Shown here: positions 23,356 through 33,495 of the stretch, in pieces | Position numbering within the stretch: the stretch's first letter is position 1 | Layout: each line of letters starts with the position of its first letter | DNA from: Archilochus colubris | Lineage: Eukaryota; Chordata; Aves; Apodiformes; Trochilidae | Length of the DNA: 64,000 nucleotides | Assembly: GCA_023079485.1 (NCBI GenBank) | Contig: CM041083.1 | Span: forward strand, 176,011,480-176,075,479 | Direction: 5' to 3' | The notes under the pieces: generated by a model | What the model was told of the DNA's origin: nothing | What the model saw: the letters and a program-made list of their open reading frames with translations, nothing else | The model's database searches: none | Translations under genes and position numbers: made by a program

Positions 23356-23644
23356 CTCAGAGGAGACTTCGAGGTGACCTTATAGCAAGGTCAATACCTT
23401 GCTATACCTGAAGGGGCCTACAAGAAAGCTTTGCACGGGTTTTTGCATTGGTGTATAGCAGGAGGACAAGGGGCAAGGACAAGTTTGAAACTTGAAGAGG
23501 TGAGATTTAGATTAGATATTAGGAAGAAATTCTTCCCAGTGAGGGTGGTAAGGCACTGGAACAGGTTGCCCAGGGAGGTTGTGGATGCCCCTAGGTTGGA
23601 TGAGGCCTTGAGAAGCCTGATCTTATGGTTGGTGTCTGCCCATG
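23356..23644 (+). mobile_element. CR1 LINE fragment (5' piece of a split copy)
   Basis: This begins in the ORF2 tail (agaggagacttcgaggtgacc) and reads through the conserved C-terminal segment (FRLDIRKKFF, RHWNRLPREVVDAP). It is cut inside the 3' UTR after GCCCATG by the solo LTR at 23645. A small internal duplication (caaggtcaataccttgctatacc near 23385-23410) and a deletion after VVDAP distinguish it. The remainder lies at 24436-24514. Confidence 0.93.
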
Positions 23645-23971
23645 TGTCCTGGTTTGGGCCAGGATAAAAGTGATTTTCTGTCTTGTACTTTTGCTTTTAG
23701 CTAAGTCTCTTGTAAGTAGTTGCACTTGATGACATTAACAGCAAGTTTCTCAGACAGTGTGTGCTTCTAGGACTGATAACACTCAATGTTTATAGTTACT
23801 GCTAGAGACTGATGTGCAGAGCCAAGGACATTGCTCAGCTCTGAGGAAAACTTTTAGCTTCCAAAAGGAAGAAAGAGTTCCTACCTGCAGCCCTCCTTTG
23901 GGGAGGAACAGACAAGATAGATGCTAGAATTGACCAAACAGAGTATTCCATACCATATATGTCATACTCAA

Positions 23972-23978
23972 TATAAAT
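23972..23978 (+). promoter_or_regulatory. TATA-like box of LTR copy B
   Basis: TATAAAT sits at the position matching 607-613 in copy A. Flanking bases differ slightly (caatataaattt against cagtataaatct). Confidence 0.5.
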
Positions 23979-24299
23979 TTGAGGCATCACGAGGGCCAAG
24001 CATTGCTTCCAGCTGCCTGCCCTTCCTGCCTTTCCTGCTTCCCTTCCTTCACCCGGCATCCTGGGAGGATTCCATCCATTCCTCTGCCTGTGGTCCTGAT
24101 CCATGCCAGCCCATATCTGTGTGTTCCTGCCTCCAGTTCCCGACTGCTGCCAACTCCAGCCTGGACTTTCCCAGGACTGCCCTGCAGCCTCGGTGGTGAC
24201 GTGAGAGTTATTGGGAGGAGAAGGGGGAGGAATGTGGTATCCATTTTCCTGTATATTTGTATATATTTAGTAATTTTTCCTATTTATCATTACTGTTTC

Positions 24300-24305
24300 A
24301 TTAAA
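24300..24305 (+). promoter_or_regulatory. Poly(A) signal (ATTAAA) of LTR copy B
   Basis: It is followed by the same GT-rich downstream stretch as copy A, matching 950-955. Confidence 0.5.
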
Positions 24306-24435
24306 GTTGTGTAGTTTAGTTTCCAACCCATAAGTCTCTCTCCCTTATTCTCTCTCTTTATCAGGGAGGAGAGAGACATTAATAGAGAGCATCTGTTACT
24401 CGGTTTAATTGCCGGGCCAGTGTTAAACCGTGACA

Positions 24436-24514
24436 CTATGGCAAGAGGGTTGCAACGAGATTATCTTTAAGATCCCCCCCAACCCTGGCCATTCCATGAT
24501 TCTGTGATTCTATA
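24436..24514 (+). mobile_element. CR1 LINE, 3' end (3' piece of the split copy)
   Basis: The CR1 3' UTR resumes (CTATGGCAAGAGGGTTG, then gattatctttaagatcc) and ends with the octamer-type tail attccatgattctgtgattc. It directly continues 23356-23644 once the LTR is taken out. Confidence 0.92.
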
Positions 24515-24811
24515 CCCTTCCACTTATGTTTTAGAGTTTAGAGAATCATCTATCTTGTCTCATTTCTCTTTCTATGTGCCCCCATGAGCTTGAGTCAACG
24601 GAGACCTCAGTAATTAGCCATAACTTCCTACTGAATTTCTTGTTCCTCCTCTTCTCTGGGACAGCTGTGAGTTGTGCTCTTAAGATCATTTCCTTAAATA
24701 AGCAGCCATCTATTTCATTTCCAATTCGAATGTCTCCCCTGAGATCTTACTACCAGTTGACTGAGTCTCCCTTGTGAAGGGAGGCAATTCCATCATATCA
24801 TGGATATATAT

Positions 24812-25145
24812 GAGGGGTGAGGGGGAAGAAAAGGGAGGTTGGCCAGTGCTGCTATTGCTTGGGAACTAGTTGGGCATCAGCTGGTTGGTGGTGAGCAACT
24901 GGTTTGGGATTTTTGTATCACTTGTTTTTCCTGGGATTTGTTGTTATTTTATTTTATTTTTATTTTTTATATTTTTTCATTATTATTGTTATCGTTATTA
25001 TTATTTTAAAATATTAAACTGACTTTCTCCCAACCTATGAGCTTTCTCACTCTTATCCTACTAATTGACTCCCCCATCTCAGTTAGGTGGAGGAGTGAGC
25101 AAATGACAGTAGTGCTTAGCTCCTTGCTAGGATTAAACCATGACA
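24812..25145 (+). mobile_element. ERVL-like LTR, 3' portion only
   Basis: From about 24812 the sequence matches my memory of the right half of a common avian ERVL LTR: aaagggaggttggccagtg, a Gly/His-type stretch ggtggtgagcaactgg, then a long T/A-rich run (24940-25012) and TATTAAACTGACTTTCTCCC. It ends GATTAAACCATGACA at 25145. The terminal TTAAACC-TGACA resembles the end of LTR copies A and B, so the families are related at the end. The 5' part is missing or too decayed to see, so no target duplication could be tested. Confidence 0.75.
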
Positions 25146-26695
25146 CCCTGCCAACCAATTTCTCATTCATCTCATGCCTTGCTTCTAGTGTCCAAGTCAC
25201 ACACTATTAGATGTAATTAGTCCTGAAAAATTCATGCTCAAGCAATGAATGAAATTGGAAGCAGCAGTGACTGTGACTGAAGTGCTTGTTTAATGTATCA
25301 TGAGCAAGGTCACAGCCAGGCAGGGCTTATCTCCACAGGGATATACAGTCAGGGCCTTTTCTTTGCAGTTTATGTGACAGGATTGGTTGATCCTCAGAGC
25401 AAACTCACAGACTGAAGAAGTGTGTGGGAATGGCATGCTCAAGTCTTTCTGTGTCTTTCAGTATCTTCTTACCCTCACAGAGAAATATGCTGGTGGAGGT
25501 ATTGAACCTTTGGTGAAGGGTATTAGCTGCCAATAAAAAAGAAAAGAGTTCTGTGTTCATCTCTGCTGAAAGCATCCAGGTACAGCTGGAGCCTCTAAAC
25601 CCCTCCTAGCAGACCAAAGGGACAAACTGTTCAGAGACTCAGAAGAAAATTCAGACCTTAGGTCCTGCCTTTGGCATGGCAGCAATTAGACTGTTCCTCT
25701 TGCAGCAGAAAGGCTCAGATTTGTAGATCCCAGGTACCAAATCCAACCTTCAGGCTTCTTCCATCAATTCTCAGTAGATGTTGTTGATCAGATGTTTATT
25801 CTCTGTCCAGTGGCTCACAGGAGATCTGTCTCAGTTCAAAAGTATCCTCAGTCAATAGAGGAGGAAAGCCTTCTCTGGAACATCTATGTTTTTGTTATAT
25901 ATATAGCAAGTATAACAGCCATGTAGGCTCTGATATTTTTCTTGAGATAACAAGAAATTTCATGCAGGGCCAGTAGGAGAGAGTCCGCCAGCAGTAAACA
26001 TGAGGAGCAATTGGAGAAAATATTAGGAAAGTAAATGACTGACAGTAATATCCCATCTTGCTTATTCTGCACTCTGGTTCTCTAGTTTATTTAGAGAATT
26101 TCTTGAAAGATAAGAAGACACAAGATAATTATGTGACCTTGACCATTAAATCTCACCAACAGGCCTTAGAAGAACTTACTCAATGATTACAGCAACTGAT
26201 TTCTCTCAGAGATGAAGTAGCCCAGCAGCAAGTACATCAGATGCTGAGTTTAATAAATGGGGACTGGGAAAGAGAATCACTGAGAGGTGTTCAGGCTGTT
26301 TTTTGGTGGTTGGTTTTTGTGGGTTTTTTTCACATTCAGAGAAACATTGTGGGGATTTGGGATGAGCTCTGTTTTTGCTTTTCCACTGGTGCAGGCCAAA
26401 TGCACTGCCAAAGCAGTGTTTCAGTTTCAGCTTCAGCTATAGCTGCAGCAGTAGTGTTTCAGCTCACTGGATGCCTACTCCCACGTAGGCATACTGAAGG
26501 ATGAATGACCTGGGCCATTATAAAGCAATAAACTCACTTCCAGAAATTCTACATGCTGCTGTGAAACAATACAGCATCCCTGTGAGTACATTAGCTCTGG
26601 CTGCATGAGGGGGCTCTAGGGGCAGCTGGTGAGAGTAGAGAGCAGGGGAGGGAGAAGGGAGCTCTGGCTGAAGCCCTGGATGCTGCTCGCTTCCC
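25146..26695. other. Unique-looking DNA, no gene seen
   Basis: No known repeat or exon is recognised. Short frames only. A TATATATA stretch lies near 25897-25905. Confidence 0.45.
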
Positions 26696-26800
26696 ATTCC
26701 ACCACTGACTCCCTGTGTGATCCCTGACAGGTTACTTAAGCTCTTTGTTCTCCAGTTCTCTGCTGGAAATACAGCTAATGCGATTTCTCTGAATTGCAGG
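26696..26800 (+). mobile_element. Probable MIR SINE relic
   Basis: The order of motifs follows the MIR core and its right side: ctgtgtgatccctgacag, gttacttaagctctttg, ttctccagttctctgctgg, then aatgcgatttctctg. MIR elements carry CTGTGTGACC, AAGTTACTTAACCTCT and CTCAGTTTCCTCATCTG in this order. Divergence is high, as expected of an element that predates the bird-mammal split. The call rests on memory of the consensus. Confidence 0.6.
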
Positions 26801-29800
26801 AGGGAGTTTATATGGCTAATTAAATGGAGGAATGTGAGAGGCTTGCAGACATTGCAATACCAAGGTCACTATTAGTACCTTGCAGAGAATGCCTGATGCA
26901 GAGAATATGGTGAACAATAATGCCTGCAAACAATAAAACACTGAGTCTCTTTGTAGTGAGGATACAGCCCACCAATTGTTCTCTCAGTGACATGAAGCAT
27001 TCTGGTCCAAGTCTTTTCTCCATGTAGTGTATGAGAAGATAACACTATTCCTATTGAAAGAAATCTCATGAATTTGAAAAGAAAAAAAAAATCCACTGGG
27101 AGTGTTTCCTTCAAAGTCTTATTCACCCCGTCAATCCTCAGAGTGAGCTCAGAGTGAAGCAACAATACCTGAGCTGTGAATTCAGAAGCTGACAGAGAAC
27201 CACTTACCTGGTCTCTACAGTAATGCAGCTACAGAATTTGGAAAGGATTCATTAAGCCATTAATAATACTCTTCAAGCCCCCCCTTGTTTCCTGCTCTGC
27301 CACTATATGCTGTTTTTTTTAACTTTCCTACACTTCTCACAAATGTGTGATGTTAAGTTCTGCTGTTGCCCATTCAGTTGGGATTTGATGAATTCCTGCA
27401 TTCTCCTAGGTATCTGAGGTGTGACTGGATGAAACTGGAGTGAATTTAATCCTCCTGGGCATGGGTGCTTCAATCATAGCAGTACCTATAGAAAGTCTGA
27501 CACTGTTTTGATTTTCTTTTACATTTCTGCTTATTCTTCTAGAGCTAAATACAGTGTTTCAGATATCTCTTCAGATACTGACCAGCCTCTCAATATCCTA
27601 TCCCAGAAGCAATATTCTAAATATGTCTTTCTTCATAACTGCTGATGAAATTTTAAATCCTGTCCCTTTCCATCCTCCCATCCACCTGCCCTCTTGTTGG
27701 CAACTGTTCATGTACATGAGAACAAAAAACCCAAAAGCACTGGCTCAGCAAACAAGTGTGTACCTCCCCAACAGTTGTCTCTGGAAGTGGTCTGTCGGAT
27801 ATGCATAGGGATAGAAGACTTTTTTTTTTTCATCTGATGACCTTTACTCATTCATAGCCTTCCAAAAGAACTACTTTCACAAAGATAAAAAAAGTAATGA
27901 ATGAAAGAGCTACTAAACTGAAAGAGGAAAAGAAAGCTTCTTGGGTGAAGAAAGCCTTCTTCTGCACATTCATCTTCTGGACTGCAGATGCTCCAGGGTG
28001 AGGACCATGTTGCTGCTGAATATCTATGAGTCAGCAGCTATATCATACATATCAACACTTAAAACAACATATCAACAATTAAAATAATTTCTCTTTTTTC
28101 TCATTTTAAATAATTCACAAGTCACTGCTTGCTTTCTTTTTTTTTTTTTTAATACAAGATTAACCTTTCCTTTTTACTGAGGGCTTCATAATCTTAATTT
28201 TCCAGTATTTTTTTTTCTTTTTTCCCAAACTGTTATCAATTTTCCTTCCAACTCAACCTGTTCCATAGCAACTACTCAAAACCTACTCTGAGCACCAGAC
28301 AGAATAAGAGTGCTGGTACAGTAGTAGAGCACTGAACCCAAAAGCTCTTTCAGAAAACTCTGGTGAAAACTAGAATAAACTGGATTTGTTCTTCATAGCT
28401 TTTGCTTGTAAGAGGTCATTTAATCAAATACCTCTGAATTGCATCCTAGTTCTATCTATATTTATAATGGCAGCATTTACTGTAAAGCTCACAAACTCAC
28501 AATACAAGCAAGATGAAATTTTGTCCACATATCCTGCTTATCTTGCCTTCACTGTATTTCATTTTAAAATAAGACCGTGACAGTTAAATTCACTTATTTG
28601 GCTAGGGTGCTAAAAGAAATGCAACTATCTGATGAGATTTAAAATGCGTTTGGCTTTGCAGTGCTCCCTGGAAGTTGGAGCCTGCCTTGATACCTGTATA
28701 AATTGAGAAGTTGTATTTCTTTAAGATTGTTGTGGATTGTAGCCACCTGAAAAATTGTCCTGGGGAAGTCTTAATGACTTAAATGGGTAAGTGGCCATCA
28801 GTCACCACAGAACCTCTCAGGCATCCCACTCTTTTCAATGGGATTCTGAATCAGCCCACAGAGACATCAGTATTACAAAGTATTACTGCAAAGAGAAATG
28901 CAGAAAGCAGTTTGACATTTACAGCTTGTTTTTCTGAATATTACAAGCCCAGAGCAGGGTTTAGTTACTGCATTAAGAATGGCCTTATTTTCAGGATTGC
29001 TGCTCAGTTTCTTCTGATTCCCAAGCCTAGAACTTTTGAAAATCTGCTGTCTTTTGTTTTGATGTCTCAGAATGGGTTTAGCAATGTGCTTGTGGCAGCT
29101 TTGTCTGAAGGTTTCAGGTCTTATAATGGCAAAGTAGGGCAGAAACAAATCCTAACCCCCTTTTCTCATCAAAGGCATGGAGACAGGCTATGCTTCCCAT
29201 GATGGGCTGGGCTACTAAAAGATTGTTACTGGAACTGGAAGCTGCTGTGTTGGGAGACAGCAGGTACCATATCAGCAGGCATCTAATACTCTTAGAGGCC
29301 AAGAGAAAAAGACACTCAAGAGCCATAAATTTCTCAGAATTTTCCTACCATAAATTTCACAGAAGGAAGAAGGCAAAATTAAATCTCCCATTTTTGCCTC
29401 CCTGCAAGATGCACGACAGACACCTCTGTAAAATGGAGATCACCAGGAGCTCATAGGAGACCTGAAAATCCAGAGACATTAATTACACTAACACTGCTAA
29501 TGAGAACAAACCAGGAACAAAGCTTGGGCAGTGCAGCTCAGTCTGCTACACTGATTAGTGAACAGTTTGTTTCCTGCTGGGCTTTGCACCACTTCACCCA
29601 GTTCACCTGGGCAAAATTAGGGTTAGACTTCACTCCAGGAACTTACCTTCAAAGATGTTAATGGAGGAGTCTGCACCAGGTCTGGCTCGCTATGTCCCTC
29701 ACAGTCCTCTAATGCTTTCCCAAGCATCTGTAGAAACAGTATTTTGGTGATCTGCAACAGCAGTAGAAGTTAATCAAAACTGGAAAAAACATACGAAATC

Positions 29801-29892
29801 ACTCAGTTATGTGTGAAAGCCACAGGGCACTACACAGGACATAGAAAACCCTCACATCCAAATGCAATGTAGTGTAGATACAGTCAGCTCTA

Positions 29893-29915
29893 CTCTGCTC
29901 TGCTCTGCTCTGCTG
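29893..29915. repeat. (CTCTG)n microsatellite, ~4.5 copies
   Basis: A perfect pentamer repeat, short enough to have arisen by slippage. Confidence 0.85.
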
Positions 29916-30083
29916 TGTGGTAAGCTTTAAACCAGTGTGGGCAAGAGCCATTTGATGCCCCTTGACCTCAAGACCACAAGTTTCCTCTCTGGCTCTCCTC
30001 TGCTTAATAGCATAGACATAAATCATGAGTCCTGGTTCCCCTCCAAAAGAGATATCTGGCCAGCTTCACCCACTGGCCACAGT

Positions 30084-30136
30084 TTCAACAAGACATTTAA
30101 AAGGCATTCAACAAGACATTTCAACAAGGCATTTAA
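30084..30136. repeat. Short tandem repeat, three copies of TTCAACAAGRCAT
   Basis: Copies start at 30084, 30107 and 30120. The first is followed by ten extra bases (ttaaaaggca) and the third by TTAA, suggesting an older ~23-bp unit that duplicated and lost part. It overlaps short frames but nothing coding is recognised. Confidence 0.75.
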
Positions 30137-30400
30137 GAGCCATGGGATTTTTTTTTTTTCTTTCAGTGGGGCTGCATGGAACAAACAGGAGGTTTCCTCA
30201 GATATGAGCTGGAATAGCTAATAATAAATGGCACCAAGCCTTTTCCTCCCATGACAATTCAAGGACCTTTCTGAATCCAGACTTGCAGTGCCTCTGGAAA
30301 GACTTAATTCTTGTGCCCAACAGCTTGCTGATGCTCAAACTATTTAATTTCAGTCTGCAGCAGCTATCATGAGACTCTGTATACCTTGCACATCATATTG

Positions 30401-31366
30401 TAGAATGAACTGGTGTGGAAGGGACCTTAAAGATCATCCAGTTCCAAACCACCTGAATGGGCAGGGACACCTCCCACCAGACCAGGTTGCTCAAAGCCCC
30501 ATCCAACCTGACTTTGAACACTTCCAGGGAGGGGACATCCACAGCCTCCCTGGGCAACCTGTTTCAGTGTCCCACCACCCTCACACTGAAGAATTTCTTC
30601 CTAATATCTAACCTATGTAACCTTTCTTATAGTTTAAAGCCACAGCCCCTTGTCCTATCACTCCATGCCCATGTTAAAAGTTCCTCCTCAGCTTTCTTGC
30701 AGGCCCCTTGAGGTACCAGAAGGCCACTCCAGGTCTTCCTGGAGCCTCCTCTTCTCCTTGCTGAACAACCCCAACTCTCTCAGCCTGTCTTCACAGGAGA
30801 CAGCCCATTGATCATCTTTGTGCCCCTCCTCTAGACTTGCTGCAACATTCCACATCCTTCTTGTGTTGGAGACTTAAGAACTGGACACAGTATTCCAGGT
30901 GGGGTCTCATGCGAGTGGAGTAGATGGGGAGATTCACCTCCCTTGACCTGCTGGCCGTGCTCCTTTTGATGCAGCCCAGGATATGGTTGGCTTTCTGGGC
31001 TGCAAGCACACGTTGCCAGCTCATGTTGGGAGTCTCATCAACCAGCACCCCCAAATCCTTCTCCTTAAGGCTGTTTCCAATCCATTCTCCACCCAGCCTG
31101 TATTTGTGGTTGGGATTGCTCCTGCCCAGGTGCAGAGCATTGCATTGGCCTTTTTGAAGTTCACACACTTCGCATGAGCCCACATCTCAAGCCTTTCAAG
31201 GTCCCTCTGGATGGCATCCCTTGCCTCTAGGATGTCGACCTCATCACCCAGTTTGGTGTCCAAGGGAAACTTGATGAGAGTTCACTCAGTTCCATTTTCC
31301 ATGTCACTGACAGAGCTCTTAAACAGCCCTGGGCTGAGTACCAACCCTTGAGGAATGCCACTTGGC
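30401..31366 (-). mobile_element. CR1 LINE, 5'-truncated, ~965 bp
   Basis: Read on the minus strand this runs from just upstream of the catalytic-box region of ORF2 through the thumb ([20 protein letters not shown]) and C-terminus to the 3' UTR. The frame is broken repeatedly: 30812-31183 and 31021-31263 are pieces in different frames. The ADDTKL-equivalent segment reads DTKLGDEVDIL in one frame, so the sequence around the catalytic aspartates is partly lost. The octamer tail is decayed at the left edge (gtagaatgaactgg). Confidence 0.94.
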
Positions 31367-33452
31367 ATATGATAGAAGACTGATGACGAAGGCTTTCCAG
31401 TGTATCAGTATATCTCACCTCAAATACTGAAGCAGATGGAAGCACTTTTCAGCAAGTAGCAACCTGGACAGGGATTTAACCTTCATTATGATAAGTCCTG
31501 TATCTTCTCAGCAAGCCTCTGAATAATTTAGTGCCCTGGTTCTTTCCATCATCTCACTTGAGATATTCAGCTCTTATGGAATACAGATTTGAGGAACTAA
31601 GATTTAAGTTCAAAGACATTATTGTTTTTGTTTGGGGGTTTTCTTTGTTTTTTTTTTTTCTGAAATGATAGTAAATGAGAATACAAGAGAGTATATTGAA
31701 GGATCTGTTTCTAGTGAGGTATATTTTGTATTTTTTGGCTTCTGACAGAGAGCTGCATGTGATTCAGAAAGATGTCCGGATGTTAGTCTGGGGGATAAAG
31801 TAAAGGATAAAATTAAGATATTGACTAGCATATTCTCTTTTGCAGGAATAAGATCTTTCACATTTTGGTAGCAATTTTTCCTTTGTTTCAGGTTTGGTGT
31901 CCCCCAGAAGCTGAAGAAAAAGGAAAAGCATATACACATCCTGTGTATCAGGATGCTCAGATGATTAATAACATAAAATTAGAGAGCAGAGCTTTAGAAA
32001 TGAAGAACAGTGTTTCAATAGGCCAGTGAACCAGACTAGCAGTGCACTCAGCAAAGTAACCCTCTCTTTATCAAAACATTCAGGATCAGCAGCAGTATGT
32101 TTTTAAGCAGCAATTAAGTGGTATCTAAAATGTCTCTTAATAAAAAAAACACCTTTTGATTTCTGAGAAACAAAAATCACCTGGCTTCTGTGAATTCTCA
32201 TGTTTATGGCTTTTTTTCTTGGTAGCTGATTGGCAGCCCAGCTGGTTTCCAAGAACAAAGAGAAGTGGGAAGAAGGGAAGTGTGGTATCAGCAATTAGTC
32301 ACCAAGGCTTGTGAGTCTCTAACTCCTAAGAAGTGGAGAACAAGAGATAAAGAAACACTTCAGAGCACAGTGAGAAATCCATCAGACACAGATTTTGCTT
32401 CAAGTCCTGTACCAGGTTGGCAGTTGTTCTCACAGACAGTAGCTTAAGGCCATGGCTCTTCTGTATTCTGTTTGATTGGAAGCACTACAAGAGAAGACAG
32501 AGCTGGATTATATCCACTGTTCTGCAGAGTAACTGAAGACCTGGGCAAACTACACATAGATATGTGCATAAATATACACATATATACATGGAAATTATAC
32601 ATCTCTGGGTGATTTTTAAAGCTTTTCTCCAGGAGCATGAAGACTTAGTGAAAGACTCTTAAAGCCTTATAAATCTCCTGGAGTTTAAAACTTGTGATTA
32701 TAATACAATTTCCAATTCTGAGTTTACTGAACAAGTTCTCTCCGTTTCAGTACACTGCTGATACACTTCAAATGGGCACTGCTGGGATTCTCAGCGTGCC
32801 TCGGAGCCTGATGGCACACATTTGCCTCACTTTAAGGATCCCTTCATACTTTATGATTAGAAACCACAAAATCATCATAGCACAGCTCTGCAGGCACAAA
32901 TAATGCAATACCCAAGTCAGAGTCCTGTGAACCTCTAAAAAAACATTTTTTCAGTCTTTCAGCAGAATTAGGTACTTAAATACCTTTAAAATACCTGTGT
33001 GTAATTTACCACATTAGCATTAGTTACCTCTGCTAACTTTGCCTCTGGTTTGTTTCCCCATGAGTCCATGGGAGAGGTGACCAGCACAGCTGGGGCTCCT
33101 GTAGCCAGAACTAGGCCAGAAGGCTTCCAAAAGTAGAGGAAATCAGACAGGTGGTGGTCACACTGCACCTGGGGCCCCTAGCAGTGGACAAGGCATGAAG
33201 TCCTTTTTCAGCTCCTCTGCAGGACATCAGGGATGCTTTCAGGACTTTCCTCACCAGTATTCTTTAAGGCTGATCACCAGCCACACATACAGCAAATTAA
33301 AAATTTACTGAAATGTTTGTCAAGCTCAGGCAAATCCCGAGCAGGGACACATCTGCACCAGAGCAAACCACCAAAGTAATGAATCCTGAGATCTAATGCT
33401 TATGCAGTGCAACACACTGCACCCTGTAAATTTTGCATTGCAGTAGTCAGAG

Positions 33453-33495
33453 GGTGTACACTTAGTACACTTACAGTGTACTAAGTAGTAACACC
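33453..33495. repeat. Short palindrome / hairpin
   Basis: A perfect 12-bp stem pairs 33460-33471 with 33475-33486 across a 3-base loop (TAC). A second 5-bp stem outside it pairs GGTGT (33453-33457) with ACACC (33491-33495). No known element end or terminator-like T-run is attached. Confidence 0.75.

Larger units (their letters stand above)
23645..24435 (+). mobile_element. Solo LTR of the same endogenous retrovirus (copy B), 791 bp
   Basis: It has the same TGTCCTGG start and GTGACA end as copy A and is about 95% identical by eye. It lacks roughly 20 bp relative to copy A around the CTTCCAGCTTCC direct repeat of copy A (near 645-665). The flanks are CCATG (23640-23644) and CTATG (24436-24440), a 5-bp target duplication with one later change. 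Removing the LTR and one flank restores the ordinary CR1 3' UTR order. TATAAAT (23972-23978) and ATTAAA (24300-24305) are both kept. There is no internal retroviral region. It has the same orientation as copy A relative to the window but is sense to its host CR1, whereas copy A is antisense. Confidence 0.93.
26801..30400. other. Unique-looking DNA, no gene seen
   Basis: The plus-strand frame at 28783-29202 (139 codons) has no recognised motif and is within chance length. T-rich tracts lie near 27823-27832 and 28137-28150. Two small tandem repeats are listed separately. Confidence 0.45.

Noticed and set aside
28783..29202. 139-codon plus-strand frame
   Set aside because: No known motif or coding context; chance length.
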